Made by a program: the position numbers and the translations under genes | NCBI GenBank assembly: GCA_948099385.1 | Contig: CANUEZ040000210.1 | Location: 813,501-877,500, forward strand | Reading direction: 5' to 3' | Length of the DNA stretch: 64,000 nucleotides | Source: Fasciola hepatica | Taxonomy: Eukaryota > Platyhelminthes > Trematoda > Plagiorchiida > Fasciolidae | Notes under the pieces: model-generated | Database searches by the model: none | Told to the model about the DNA's origin: nothing | What the model saw: the letters and a program-made list of their open reading frames with translations, nothing else | In this document: one piece after another, positions 34,761 to 48,130 of the stretch | How the letters are laid out: each line of letters opens with the position of its first letter | How positions within the stretch are numbered: the stretch's first letter is position 1

Positions 34761-35339
34761 CCGGAAGGATGACGCAGTGAATTTTCGTACTTTCGAGAGA
34801 GCGGCCTGACTCATCGTTTGATAGAGCGTCTCGTCCCCCCGACAGACAGCTCATCGGCACCGGCCCCCCACGAAATCATGGACGGCCGAACAGCCGATCG
34901 ATGGCGTGAACAGATACACGAGAAGAAGGGTATAGACAAACGAGCAGTAGAGTACAAGATTACAGCTGATTCAGTCGGAGCTGTGTTATCATCACTCTGT
35001 CCAAACGGTGACCTACGGGAGACAGCAGTCAAGTAAGGAGAGTCGAGCTCCCAGGTGCCTCAGTATGATCAAGGACAAGAGTAGCAGGCCAAAGATGGCT
35101 CCTCGCCCCGGAGGCTTCCTGGAATCCCCCCGAGTGTCCGAGCTCTCAACGCGGCCTCTACTGAGGAGCTCTTACTCACTGCCTTCTCGTAGCCGAAGGG
35201 TTCCACTAAAGTGGGTGGACGAAAGAGAAAGCCCTGCTCCCTACGCTGGGTTGGCTAACCAACAGTCAGTCCAGTAGAGACGGCAAACCGAGATTCAAAA
35301 CCAACTACGGGTGGCGTATGCGGCCTGCAACGGTATGCT

Positions 35340-35649
35340 CACCAGCATCTGTGGTGTAGAGGTACGCGGAACACCGAGGATGTTTATCCTCATCCTGAAA
35401 GGGGATGAACTAAGCGTCCAGTCACCGGCCCCCAGTCGGTTAAAGACCCCTTCTTTATCCCACTACCTTGCGGGTTGAGTTTTTGGTAGCTAAAGGCTCC
35501 GGTTGTGGACTCAAAATAAAACCACTCGCTTTGGCTTTGGCGACCTGATAGTGTCGCGCCCGCCAACAATTCATGGACTAGGACTGCCTACCGCTTTCTC
35601 CCTTATTGCGCCATGTTTCGTTTGGCACATGGCCTGAAACCAGACAGCT

Positions 35650-35684
<35 letters not shown>
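35340..35684 (+). repeat. SINE-like insert with (AT)16 tail inside BEL/Pao copy 2
   Basis: Between the two halves of the BEL/Pao RT region lies about 345 bp without RT similarity. It begins with CTGTGGTGTAGAGGTACGCG, a D-arm/A-box-like sequence, and ends in a perfect (AT)16 run at 35653-35684. RT coding resumes directly after it. No clear B box was seen. Confidence 0.45.
35653..35684. repeat. (AT)16 microsatellite
   Basis: A perfect AT run, placed as the tail of the SINE-like insert. Confidence 0.97.
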
Positions 35685-35687
<3 letters not shown>

Positions 35688-35699
35688 GCACCGATTAGC

Positions 35700-36330
35700 T
35701 GGAAAAGTGATGGACCGCCCATGCGACAGTTTCAACGTCGACGATTATCTTCAGTCGTGCGGTGAAACTGGCACTGCCGCGGGGCACTCACAGGATGAAG
35801 CGAAAATACTGAAGTAAGGTGGCTCCCAGCCAAGGAAATGGACACCAAAAGCTCCGGGAGTGTTGGTGGCTATTTTGAGCAAAGAGAGGGATGAAAGGGC
35901 TCAAAGGTTGAATGGATCATCGCTTCCAATGGAGCACTTTCTGGGGATAGAGTTGGAGGCTCAGGCTGATAAATTTGATTTCAAGATGAAATTTCAAGAT
36001 CATCCAGTTCCGTGTAGGGCGTCTTTGTCGGTTACCGTCGGTTTGTTTGAATTACGTGGTTTTGCTTCTCCGTGAGGTCCACCCAGAAAGATACACCTGC
36101 TGCGTATTTGTCTAAAGAACGTCCGTTGGGACTAGCCGCCTGACACGGAGGACGGGTTAGACCAGGAGGGGTCCATAATTACTCGCAGGGAACTGCGGAA
36201 CACAGAAACCCCTCAGTGCCTACGTCCAAAGGTCAGGAGCAAAATTGGAGAAAACTGCGTACTTTTTCCGATAGGTCTGGAGCGGTCTACGGGATTGTGG
36301 TATACGGCCGACGGCATTCAGTGATAGTCA
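35700..36330 (+). pseudogene. BEL/Pao RT and A17 remnant, copy 2
   Basis: FNVDDYLQSCGETG at about 35730 is the YVDDYL catalytic loop with Tyr changed to Asn. After a TAA, frame 35860-36075 reads SLPMEHFLGIELEAQADKFD and ends in ELRGFASP, matching the TLGVLWD..TD.F and FDPLGFASP blocks of BEL/Pao. A further frame continues RKIHLLRICLKNVRWD, equal to the KILLQDLCRKKLDWD block. Beyond about 36330 no similarity is visible. Confidence 0.7.
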
Positions 36331-38739
36331 GTACACTCCAAGAAACCGAACAGCAAAAGGTGGAATCCAATGGCACTTCAGCTCTCGGCTAGCCAGTCAC
36401 CGTGTTGGGACATGGTAAAGATTGATAATGTCCTCCAGAAAAATACTCCAGCCATTAGCCAAACAGTAACAGCAGGACTTTAAAACATTAGGTGACAATC
36501 CGAAGAGGGTACAGAGAACCCTCAAAAATCCTGCTGCAGAGCCAGCCTCCTCCAGTGACCTCACCCAATTGGCACTGGCCTCAAATCCTTCTTAGGCATT
36601 GAGGTAAATGCTGAGTTTTAAGGCCCGTTGGGTCGCCGAAGTAGCCATGGACAACCACAGAGACAGGCTAATTTGATGGCCAGTTAGGAAACTCTGGCCA
36701 CAAGGGCACCTTGCAGTTTACTAACCCGACGAATGTGGTTAATCAACGGAAGACTTTTCATAGTCGGCGGTGTAGTGATATTCTTTGACGATCACATTCA
36801 GTTCGATTTAGGGCTTTTGCCTGCTGTGAAGGGAAACAATTTTGGGTTCTAACGGGCTGGTGAGATCAGCTGGGGTCGGGCCACAAAAAGAACATTGACT
36901 AGTGAAGTACCTAGTGTTAGCCTCCTCAAAGTTTAAGACGTACCACTCGAAGCCTTGATCCCAGACTTCTAATGATAGCTTTAGTATTTAAAATGAAGGA
37001 AATATGCACTCTTACGTGCTGGAGACAGCTCTAATGAGCACTTGGGTCAGACAAATTGCCCATATCTCTCTTTCGGACTCGTCTGGTAGGATTCGTGTGA
37101 CTCTCACTGTTGTACCTTGTAAGCCATTTGATACATAATCATAGCATACGCATACACAGTAATAACTAGCTCTAAGTTATCCACAAACACTTTCACGGTG
37201 GTTAAATTCTTTTGGCCCCATATGTTTTGCATCTTTGTAACTGAATTCCAATGGATCGCATAGATGTAAAATGAGTTCCCACTTATTGTCCGACGCTCAG
37301 TAAAACGATTCCACAAGTTACGGCTATTTTCGCGAAAGCACCTTGTACACTCATTCTATCACACTCATATAAGCCTCTGTCTGCTTCACTTTTTCCAGTT
37401 GCTGAGGATGCCTTCATACTTTTGCCGTTTGCACTAGTGAACACGCCCTGACCCATTCTAATTACGGTCGTGGCTAACACTAGACAAGAAGACGATTGCA
37501 TTTTGCTGCAAAGGGACAACTCGACGACTTTGTTACTGAACTGCTTCCGATCGCCTTTAGTATGCACTTGAGTAGACTCCGTAAGCCATCGATGTAAGTT
37601 GCGTGCATTGAGGACAGAGCAGGTAGGAAGATTCACACCGTTATTTCATACCTTTGACAATGATGAAATCGGACGAATTTTGGCGGGAGGTGTAACTTCC
37701 AAATACGGTAAGAATCCGATTACCACTTTAACTCTCTTGACTTGTCGTATTACCGGATCAAATTTTTTGCCGCACTCCGGTATAGGTAATCTTCTGTCTC
37801 CTTGGTTGCATCAAAGATCTACTTCTCTTGTGAGCTTGTCCCTTCCCGGTCTCGCGCGACTCACGGGTTCCCCTTCGCAAGCCGCAAATTTTGCTCCTGT
37901 TCTCGGGTCATTATGATCCCGTATTCGGGGGCTGTGTCTGTAGATCTGTTTACTTCGTAGCTCAGTATCGTAGAAACATAAGAGCAATCATTTTTGAGTT
38001 CTGAATTCGAAATTACCTAAATACCGCCCAAAGGTTTCTTGCGCTGACTACCACTCCCTTCAAAACCCCTCTCGGGTCTCGTCCAACCTAAGTTTAGAGG
38101 AGTCCGCCGCAGCCGGTTCAACGATCCCACCTTTTATCGTGGTCCTTTCGTTAACAGACCCTACCGCGGATGACTGTCTATCATCCCCGTTGTTATATGA
38201 TTTTCCTGAGCTGGAGCCTGTATTGCCTACCTCTATCACTCCCCCAAATTTGGAGACTTCCCAGCTCCGACTGAATCACACTACCCTCTTCCGGTTTTGA
38301 ATGTTACTATCTGGACTCCCCTCTATCTTCGTCTTTCCAGAAGTAATAGGTTCCGCTCCGCCAACCACTGCTCATAATCTGGGCCTTAGTAGTCGCCAAA
38401 GAGCCTGATGTATCGATCCTGCTCTTATTCAAGGGTTTTTCCATCCCACAAAAGGAACAGACGCCGAGAATGGAAGCAGCATTTCAGGAGTGGCCTCTCA
38501 CGGTATTTAAATATTGATAGCAAAAACCTCCGGTATCCTCTAACTTACCGTGTATTCCGTGGGCAAAGTGAACGTAGGGCTTTCTTTGAGGCGTCCTTAG
38601 ATTGGCCACCCGATTTCAGTCCATTTTACCTAACCAGCCCAGGTACTGAACGTTCATTGTTTGGGGGCGCTCTCTCTGATGGTCTGGTATGCCAATATAT
38701 AGATTCGCCCGGTTAGATCTCATCGCTCAGGAGTTGTAA
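36331..38739. other. No gene recognised
   Basis: The longest frame is 37283-37636 (minus, 117 codons), with no recognisable domain. The left part may be eroded RNase H/integrase of BEL/Pao copy 2, and the right part the eroded 3' portion of the LINE at 38740-39480. Neither can be shown by eye. Confidence 0.35.
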
Positions 38740-39480
38740 ATTTTACCTTTTTGAAACAAAGATCCAATGCAACCAACCCTTCCTAAAACCAAACCGGATT
38801 TTTGCTTGCTGAGCCATCTGAAACCGCGCCAGACAGTTTGAGATCTTCGGAAAACTTGTGTCAGTTGCTCTTTAGTGGGTATGATTGGTCAATAATTATT
38901 AGGACAAAAGGTAAGAAACCTAGAACATATCTCTGACTTACACCGATATGCAGCCTTTCTATGACGGAAGAATCTTCCTTCATCCTCATCTGAACAGTCC
39001 TCCTGGGAAACCTTTTGACCATCATTTTCCCTGCCAGAGATCTCCATCCTAATTCCCTTAGCCGAGCAGCCCATTATCTGTAAATATCAGAGCAAGTGCC
39101 TCCTTAAAATCCAAACAGCATTTTCAACGGTGGCCCTCGAGCATAGTATTCCGATTACATTATCTGAGTAGTGATTCACGGTACTCAGGCACGGCATCCG
39201 GTGAATAAAACCCTGCTGCCAAAGTGATACCAACCGGCTGTTTTCCTGGTGCTCAAACATGTGGCCCCGGACTAACCGCTTCATGAATCTTGACAGTATT
39301 GATATCAGGTCGGTCGGTCAACAGTCCCCACGTGCTCCCTATCCCCCATTAGGGTCGAGGTTATCAAGAATAGACATCCAAATTTAGCTTGCTATATCAA
39401 TAAGGGCCTCCATAATGGGTTGGTTTAGATCCTAAGATTTCTCACATACGTCAAACTTCCTCTTTGTTTCCCATGAGCCC
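38740..39480 (-). pseudogene. Jockey/CR1-type LINE reverse transcriptase, decayed
   Basis: On the minus strand the RT blocks appear in order: SILSRFMKRLVRGHMFEHQE (VSKVLERLVRGRM-like), NSRLVSLWQQGFIHRMPCLS (QHGF..GRSCLTQLL-like), VNHYSDNVI, then after a frame change GVSQRYVLGFLPFVLII (VPQGSVLGPLLFLIYI-like) and KFSEDLKLSG (LFADDTKLYG-like, with ADD altered to SED). Stops and at least two frameshifts interrupt it. No endonuclease or 3' end was recognised nearby. Confidence 0.65.
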
Positions 39481-39489
39481 AGACATTCG

Positions 39490-42400
39490 GACTTCTCCAA
39501 CGGCCAAACTCCGTATCCACACTAGTGAAAAGTAACTGGTCACCCTGCATTGCATCTTGCTATTTTGGCCATGTTCTTCTATGCCTTACACGACAATCCC
39601 CAAAGGTTACATCCTTTGGATGAGTCAACCGGATAGTGGACGCCCAAGGGCCACTTGGACACGTACCAGCACAACGACTTTCGTTTAATCACAAAGTATG
39701 ACCGACAATAGAAGCCCAATAGCTGAAGCTACACCACTTGCTAGCTTCAATGAGAACACAGGTTATTGTCTTGGTCGACGAAGTTTATTGTCTCGCTGAG
39801 CAACCTAATTGCGTAGCTCGGAAAGCGCAGAATTCAGCTGCTTATATGAGATTTTGAGGTTGGATATGACCAACTTTGGGGGCCATTGGGCAAATGGGGC
39901 AACCAGTCGATTGGAGGAAGGCTATTGAGATGCTACCAGCATATCGTCGGGCAAGAAGGTACAGATTTTAACTAGCAAATAAATAGATAAATAGGACAGA
40001 TCGGAAAGTAAACTGTTCTTTGGGGAGAATAATATCACAATTTTGACGAGCTCCCTAGTGCAGGCGAAACTGTACTGTCTCCTCAACGGTTTCTGTAAAG
40101 TGTTTATTGATGTTTCCTTTGGTTTTAACCTGTATCTGTCCCTGGTTTAGTTTTGGTCCTGACTCATTTTATAAAACTCTGATCTCTGGCAGATTCTTAC
40201 CCGTTTCAAAAACTTTCTTTCACGTTGTGACCACGTGCGCTTAGACACACTGGTTTCCACAAAGACCTCGCCTTTTTTATTTTCTTCGCTCAGTGCCCTC
40301 CCTTATTTGTTGGCTCTTACGTGCCCTTCTTTGTGATTGCTCAATTCTTGTTTGCTTTGCTTCGCTGGACCTCACAGGCTCAGTGCAATTCTTCCTCTGC
40401 ATTGCCTGTGTGATTCAATAAACTTTAGCCTCTTTTTTGGTAATGTCATTCTCTCATCACTACGGTATTAATTTCGTCTTCCCGCTCGCTTGTGTGTGTT
40501 CACCGGTGAGATTGTTTCATTCCCAAACCACAACTGGTGAAATGCTTCTTAAAAGGAACATTTTCTTTCGTGAGCCACTCGACCCGATAGTGTATTGCCC
40601 ACTTCTGTCTGTAAACTTAGAAGACTTTTGATCTTCCTGATTCTGTGGTAGGTTTTCCCACAATCTTAACCGCGTTATTGATGTTCTTTGATTAGTTTTC
40701 CTAAATTACTTTTGGAAACTTGAGTTTGTGTTTTCTACCACGGAGTTTACCATTTGTTTAGCAACGGATTGTTTAATAACAAGAGGAAATTCCTCCAAAC
40801 AGGCGCCCAATTAAGCTGGCCCGGATTTAAGTTCCAATACATTTCAGTAAAAATGACGTCAGGTTCATCGGCCGGTAGTTTACGTATGCCGCTCCACCAC
40901 CACCTTTGTGGATTAAAACAACGCACTCAGATAGAACCTGGAGAATACGACCAGTCTGGATTGTAAAAAAGGAAACGAAACAAAACGAAACTGGAGAGGA
41001 AGTTTCTCTGCGCGAGCCTGATTATTTTCAATACTTTAGGTACCGCTTAACTAACCAGTGATGCCAGTTAGGATTTTGTGATTTGCCGGAAAGCGCAAAT
41101 TTTGAAGAGATAGATTTATGTGGACTTAGGATATCTGAGCTAGAAAATACGTTTAAGTGAGCCGAATAGAAAGTGAACATGATTCGTGCATAAATTCAGC
41201 GCGCACCTTCTAGAAACGCTTTTGTTGGAGTTACTGCGGAACAAGGAGCATTTCCTGAAGTGGAGTCATGTACCAGTTGAGAAGCCATTGCCAGAAAGTG
41301 TATCAGTGGTGGAACTCTTTCTAAATAATACCAATGACATTCAGTGAATGTCATGACGAGAGCAGTAAATTTAAGACACTGCAAAAACACCGTCGGGAGT
41401 GACATTTTTGGATCACTGACAAACATTTCTTCATCTCATGTATTAGTTTTGCGAAAGTGCTAGACTAGCCTTAGAGGTAAACGCCAGTGGGCGCCCAAAA
41501 AAGCCACTAGAAGGCCTAAGGTGCTTCACGGGACCTTTTTACGCAAATTTTCGGGGTGACGCGTAAACTGATCGATGGCCTGCATCTTGGAGTCCATGCT
41601 TCAAAGTGTGAAATCCGCTCATTATCGATCTGATGGCAAAACTGCAAACCTGCTGTATTGCTATAAGCCACCCAAACTAATGCTCAGACCTTAATGCTGT
41701 GTACACAACGGAATTGATTTTCTCCCTCTACCGAAGGGGTTACAGAGTAGTTAAGACGAGGAAGCGGTAAAATCAACCGGAGCTGAGGTGCGACCACACA
41801 TGAGGTATCACAAGTGACATCAACTGGGAACTGTGCAACGGGAACAGTAGACTTAGGCAAAACACGCTCAAAATCCTTAAAACCGCGAAACCTAGCACGA
41901 ATACTCGCCAGTAGAGGTGAAGGATGTTTCAGAAGCAAAACGGGAGTGGGCGCACATGATATCGGCCTCGGAGGCAAGCGACTAATAAATCATAAGATTT
42001 TTGCGGGGCATCACCGTTCGTACTTGTCAAGGTTTTCTAGAGACGTTCACTGCTGATTGATGGACTTTGCCGAGGAGAATTGTGCCCGCTTCACACGTTT
42101 TAAATGATCACGTCCCACCGTTAACCGCCTCTATATTACTAAGTGACGTCATGGAGGCTGCGGAGCTGCCATCACCATCTATTGCATACCTCGCAAGTTT
42201 CGGACACTCATAAATGTGCTCTTTTACGGGCCATTCATTCAAGTCGGCGAGGCCGAGGGTTGTGTCAGCAGGAGCCACGAAGTACAAGAGCGTAACCGCA
42301 GCCTTATCATATTCAGATATTCGGTGCGGAGCGGTACTAGTGAACGGAGAATCTGTAAAACAAGATGAGGCAGGCCGTGAAATCACCCAGCTAAAGATCA

Positions 42401-43260
42401 GCACCGTCTGCAAGTCACGTGAAGAAAATCCATGAATGTAAAAGCTACCCTGAATTCTGGAAACTATAACATACATCGATTGAGCCACTTGATTGTGTCC
42501 CGCCTTGTCGACCTTAGCACGTTTTTCGGCTCCACCGCGGACTCCGCCGGGGTGATCAAATCTGCTTCCAAACTCAGCTGAGCTTTTGTTTGCCCTTTCA
42601 AATTATTTTGATCAACTAATTGAGGTTTTATGCATCCCATACGCATGTACTTTGGATATTCAGCACCGTGGAGTTTAGGATTATTCTCGTTTTGCCTCTG
42701 GGATCCGTTCAGTTGGATACTCGCAACTCTGATTCAGAATAACCATTCACAACAATCAGCCGAAAGAGGAAGCGTCAAACCACTAAGATGTGCCACAAAC
42801 TGGGCAAAATGGAGGAAAGCTAAACGGACTAAACTTGGCAAGTCGTTGAAGTGGCTGTGAGTGATACCAATTACGTTGATAATTTTTGAAATGTAATCTA
42901 TCCCCCGCCTTTTCTTGCTTTGATCATCTCGATTAGGCTACAAGAAAATTGGTTCTATTTAAAGCTGGGACTCACGATTTTGAACAGAAGCTGCAATCAG
43001 CTGGGAATGAAGCTAGTTCGATAAATGTGGCTGACGTGAACGCAAACGAAGGATGATTTTAAAACAGTGGCATACCTAACAATGGTCTACTTCTCGACCA
43101 CGATCCAGACGAACAAGCATCATAGTTATATGTGGCCATCGAAAGGAATTCGCGCAACAAAGGTGCACGCGACCAACCTGTCCAAACAAAAGCTTTTACT
43201 GCCTAGTGGGATTGCTTGCTAAAAATGAAAATTCGGCAATCAATACTGTAAATTCGTGGA
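39490..43260. other. No gene recognised
   Basis: Short frames only, the longest being 42108-42488 (minus, 126 codons) without any known domain. An AATAAA occurs near 40420 with no repeat context I can identify. Confidence 0.35.
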
Positions 43261-43269
43261 GTAGTCGAA

Positions 43270-44010
43270 CTGATCCGTGCCAAATATTTTCGTATCTGTT
43301 CCACGGCTGTAGTAGAAGAGCCAGGGCAGCTATCGACGGGTCTGATCCTAGGCCTTGTAGACAAGAGCAATTTTGAAGGGTCTGTCTGGGTTTCTATTCG
43401 GGACCGCTTGGGACTTCATCGACGGCATGCTGTCGGAGGAGTTTTCATTATCCTAACCAGCCTGATGAATGACATGCAGAACTGCCCCACTATTCCAAGC
43501 CACCTGGACTATTGACCAGACCCCCATGGGCGGCACACATTCGAGGTAGTACTGCCCTGACATCCACGAAGGTACAGGGTGGGTGCCCCGGGAAGGCAGC
43601 AGAACTAATTAAGTTTGACTGTGAGGCCACATTTGGTGGCTCAAAGCAGTTTACAGGCCGTCATGCCCGAATACCTAATGGTCGTTTCGGTCTAGGTGTG
43701 CACAAAAATATCAGGTCACCCGGGGCTACGGCATCATCACAAAAGTGGCTGAGGTGCCCCGGTAGAAATCAAAGATTAGCCAACGAATATGCTTTCTCCT
43801 GAGGGGGCAAAATAACCGGCACGTAAGGTGTGTGAAGCGCCACATTACGTGGTGCACAGCTCCCCATTCCGCAGCGCAGGGGATCCACAAAAGCCTGAAG
43901 TGGTTGATAGTTTAGACGTTTGCCTCAATGGTATCAATGGTTCCCATGAAGTGACGTTGCTCCAAGTGAAAATGAACTAATCAAATGGGTGCCAACGAAA
44001 GCCCCATTAT
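43270..44010 (+). pseudogene. BEL/Pao gag remnant, copy 3
   Basis: Around 43290-43330 the sequence reads CSRRARAAIDGS (equal to CRGRARKAIDGC in copy 1). From 43463 it reads LMNDMQNCPTIPSHLDY, then HTFEVVLP and HPRRYRVGAPG, paralleling MADLVIRMQNC..LDHLGY and LEVIVRHLSPELQGRW of copy 1. Further on, VCEAPHYVVHSSPFRS and CQRKPHYLPH correspond to the Cys/His region. Several in-frame stops are present. Confidence 0.6.
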
Positions 44011-44789
44011 TTGCCACACCAAGCCTCCCAAGCTTCCCATCTCTATCAACGGTGATGGAGGAATCGAATCTCCTAATGCATCTGCCATCAATGAATAGTC
44101 AGCGAGAGCACTTAAGTCTCAGTGACGTCGCCGCGAGGCACAGACGTTGAGGACCAGGAAAAGGGTGGGCTTGACTAGCTTGCAGGTTGCGACATAAATG
44201 AGGCTTATCTTGATTTGGACCAGAAAACAGGGGTCATGATGCATCATACAAAGCTACTGGCTGGATGCTGTAAAGCCTCGCAAACGGGAAAAGCCTCGGA
44301 TAAAGGTCTGTCAATTACCTCCCTTTGAAAGTAGGACCTGCTGATCGCCGGAAGCAGAAAAATAGGGCAATGAAGTTATAATTTGGAGGAAGGTCGAACC
44401 TTGTGGTCTTGGAAAGACGACATGGTACCGGAAATGTCTACCGGAGACCCAGAAGCCTAAGGAATCATCTTGAGGTCCCCTGCCCTGGCATGAACAGATG
44501 GATCTCGGAAACGACAACTCAGTCCGGTTTTTAAGGGGTTATTATTTTTGAAGATCCCTTTCCTGCTTGCCATTATGGAAACAGTGCAAAGAAATGATGA
44601 CTCGCAATGAACGTTAAGAATACGTAGTGTGGATCAGTGCCCAGTAGCAGGCGGTACTGGTACTTGCCTTACTTCGTACTAAACCCAGAATAATAAGAAT
44701 AATTCGTTCGGTAATCGACTGCGCTACCAAGTTCCGCCGATAGTCAACAAAGTATTGTCCTTTACAGGGCCCGGACTGAAACATGCTGG

Positions 44790-45781
44790 TGAGCAGTTTT
44801 GTGCCGATTCAGGTTGGGAACAGCACCCGCATCGGTGGACTTACGGCGGATGTATTTGCAGGTACCGTTCCTGACGGAATACAGAACGACTCTCAGATTT
44901 CTGTGGCGGGACGAAAACGAGCCATACAAGGTGACGATACAGTGCCGCAAGGTGGCCCATCGGTTGGGGATGACCGCTTCGTCCCTCTGCACCAGCTACA
45001 CTTATAGAGCAACTTTGAGTGAATACGGCGGCTAATACAGGCCTGCCTCCTTAGAAGGCACAAAGTAGAGGTTCTTCGTCAAGGAATATCATAGATCATC
45101 CGATGGTGCGAAAATGTGTGAGCCATCTTAATGGTCCGACGCGCTTTCTAAAGACGGTTGGGCATCTCCTCGGATGACTCATAACCAGTGTGGTTGACGT
45201 TCTCAGAGATGTACCAAAAAATAAAGGAGCATCAAGCAGTCAGCAGCTGGACCGACCAGTGCATTCAGTGTTTTAGAAGCTGAAAAGGAAGAACTGAACT
45301 CTTATGTAAGGATTCCAATCTGATATGCCACCTTTGTAGGAGTTTTGTCGGTCATCTCCAGTTAACGTGACCAACTGGGCTTTTCATCCCGGATATTCTC
45401 GGGAAAATCTTGCTGGGAAAGTTATGTGAAAAGGAGACCAAATGGGATCAACTGTTGAATCCAGAGGAAAACAAAGACTGGGAGGGTTACTTGAGGCGTT
45501 TAATGGAATCAGGCGACATAAGTTTCACCACCCTTTTCTCCGAGGGAACAAAACCGAAGATGGAGTTACAAGTGCTTCCCGAAGCATCCGAGGTTAGCCA
45601 CAGAACGGTAGTTGGCGGACTCTGGGAGGAGAAAGATAGACAATACCCCCGGAAGAATCATTTTGGCCGGGGCCAGAGCCTTGACCCCAAGGTCTATCTG
45701 AACCATACGACTGAAGATAAGATCCTCGGTCATCAAGACTTAGAGAACTTGGGTCATAAGAAAATGTTTCACCCCCACTAA
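44790..45781 (+). pseudogene. BEL/Pao RT and A17 remnant, copy 3
   Basis: Frame 44799-45035 contains VDLRRMYLQVPFLTEYRTTL and RFLWRDENEPYKV, the BEL/Pao RT motif A region (ADIEKMFHQV...LRFLWRD), with the first catalytic Asp preserved in VDLRRM. Frame 45410-45781 gives LLGKLCEKETKWDQLL, WEGYLRRLMES and LPEASEVSHRTVVGG, corresponding to LLQDLC..LDWD, W..WL and FPDASEVGY of copy 1. The YVDD loop between the two lies in an unreadable stretch (45060-45360). Confidence 0.65.
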
Positions 45782-47994
45782 TTGGTCTTCAGTGTTTTGT
45801 TCTCACTCAATGATAGTGCTGTGCAGGATGCCAAACAGTGAAGTTCAGATACGCAAACGAATTGGTACCAATAACGAGGAACGACCAGCGAAGCAAGACG
45901 GCTGAAACTTCAAACTGAAGATACCTACGCCAGATCAAGATTTTATATCCTAAGATAAGTGGACCATCTTGATTCAGCGAAAGCCTCATGTGAACTGGGC
46001 CCATTATTTAATCAAGTTTATGGGATACATGCAGGGCAGTAGTGGTTCTGAGGCTAGCCTCAACGATGAGGTTGGCATCCATTTCGCAGTCAAGCACCTT
46101 TGATCCAGTACCTCAAAACTTCGGATAAATCTTGTTCTGCTTTGGATCCGTTCAGTAGGCCACACCTTTTTTAAAATTCGGAATAGCGATTTACAGCGTC
46201 TGTCCACGTCTCCATCAAGTCACTTACCCACTATGTTGAAACGGTCTCCATGTATGTGAAACCTTTCAGTCTGTCGCGGAGTGATCCTTATGAGATAGTT
46301 TTGGTTTCCAAGTCGAATACGGATGAGTTCCAGTCACCTGGTGTGAGCTCTCAAATAGCTAAAATATCCCAGTAACTCCCCGTTTTTCTCCTCGGTGAGG
46401 ATCCGCTCATCTTTACGTGAGACTGTCAAGACTTCGGGTCCCACCTTCATGACAGCCACCTATGTTGCCTGCGTGGTCCATGTGGCGGGCCGTCAACCTC
46501 AGTAGGTACTGAGCCGGTCCGCCACAAGTTAAAGGGCACAACCGTCACCCTTGTCGATGCTATGGGCCGAAAATTGTTTTGGGCGTGGTTCAATAATATC
46601 TTCCATAGGCCACAACCGTAATTCGGTGAGAGGTTTGACGTCTACCCAATTGTTCCCCAAGGCACAAAGACCCACCTGTCTGCGTTGGCAAAGGAGAGGG
46701 CGGTGTTGTAGATTTTATCGTCATACGTGAGCAGTTCCCCGCAAATAGCCTTTTTCATTCTGTTACAGGATCACCACCGCCAATTGCAGAGGGGTATTCC
46801 GAGCAGCCATCGAACCACGGATAAGTAAATCCTGTTACCTGGTTCCAACCGTCCACTCTGTTAGACGCCATTTGATGCAATGTTTCTTCCAGGTGGGCCT
46901 TTAACTTACATATGACAGGCCTGTCCGTAAGCTATCACTTATCCTAGCAAGAAAGTTCGACCAGTGCGGAAGCACACTCCACGACACAGTCCCGGGTAGA
47001 ACCATGTCCGACGGCGATGGTAGCTCTACCTGCTGCTTTGATAGGATCCCCGATGCGGGTAGAATTCATTCAGCCCGCCGAAAAAGAAATTCAAACCCAG
47101 TGACGTTTAGCATCTTCATCGCTAGTCAATTCCCATTGGAAAAAAACTGTTGACCGTATAAAGACGAAGAGAAACGTTTTCTGGAGAATTTTCTGCCAAT
47201 CAGTAAGCGGATACGCTACGCAGCAACAGGTGGCCTCGTTATGGGTACATAGTCCGTCAACTGGGTTCTGCCGGGAGAGGTCTTCTTAGAACCCCACCGG
47301 CCTGGCTTATTTACCGAAAGGAAAGAAAAATCAAGAAATTAGGCCGCCAGAGGGCGGGATCATGTTAGAATTCGTGACTGTTATTCGACCATTAGTCGAG
47401 AGAGCAACTGCAGCCCTACAAGCCACCGAGCAGGACGACGTCGCTTGTCTATAGATGCGGTAGCTTCCAGCAACTCTCGGAATCCGGGAAGAGTTTGTTT
47501 TACAAACCCCGTCAATGTTGGCGTGACTCAAAACCCGCGGACTTTGCCGGAAGCCACCGGTCCGGTGGAGTAATCAAACATTTCAAGCAGGACAGCCTTT
47601 AACTCGCGCTCCATGGCGAACCAATTCGGTATCGTGCACACTGCTTTCGACACAGCCTCAATCGTTTTTTAACCGACACGTGCCTTCCACCATCAGGTGT
47701 TCCAGTGATTGGACCTGAATGCGATACCAAGGCGATACCGACATTTTCATATCGGTTTCTGAAGCCACCATGTTGAAAATTGGCCCCCCAGGAAAAGCAC
47801 TGAGAAGATTGTTGCAGACTGTGAAGAGGAAGCCCCGACTGCTGATAATCCTTGAGTGGCTTACAGAAACTTTTGCACCAGCAGGATTGCTTGCTTTGTG
47901 TCCCAAACGAAGCTTACCTATTGGTCAGTCAGGAAAACCTATTGACTCCATAAAACAAAAGCGTATCCACAAAGTCCATGGTCCCTAAGCTGCA
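45782..47994. other. No gene recognised
   Basis: Probably eroded downstream parts of BEL/Pao copy 3 at the left. The longest clean frame, 47719-47988 (plus, 89 codons), shows no known domain. Confidence 0.35.
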
Positions 47995-48130
47995 AGCAAC
48001 CGTCAACCTCCAGATGGTCAACAATACTCGGTTCGTTGGTGAGTATCCGGTCCAGAACTAATGGTGTGGAGGTCCCTCTTTAAAGTGTGGGATGCTTCAC
48101 GTGCCTATAATCTTACCCTTTATTCTGGTT
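47995..48130 (+). repeat. Dispersed SINE-like repeat B, copy 2
   Basis: Aligns in the same orientation with 27380-27515 through GGTGAGTATCC, AATGGTGTGGAGG, CCCTCT, GTGTGGG and CACGTGCCTATAATC. Substitutions and small indels are frequent. Confidence 0.5.

Larger units (their letters stand above)
33490..36330 (+). mobile_element. BEL/Pao LTR retrotransposon, decayed copy 2
   Basis: Gag (33500-34030), gag zinc knuckle (34117-34350), aspartic protease (about 34420-34535), protease-RT linker (34640-34760) and RT/A17 (35700-36330) are in the expected order on one strand with many frame breaks. A SINE-like insert ending in (AT)16 interrupts RT. RNase H and integrase are not recognisable downstream. 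Confidence 0.75.
43270..45781 (+). mobile_element. BEL/Pao LTR retrotransposon, decayed copy 3
   Basis: Gag remnants (43270-44010) are followed by the front of RT (44790-45035) and the A17 region (45400-45781) on the same strand. It differs from copy 1 in keeping the front of RT. No LTR, RNase H or integrase was recognised. Confidence 0.65.

Noticed and set aside
21954..35721. Shared word TGGACCGCCCAT at about 21954 and 35710
   Set aside because: Only 12 bases with no extended similarity around it; may be coincidence.
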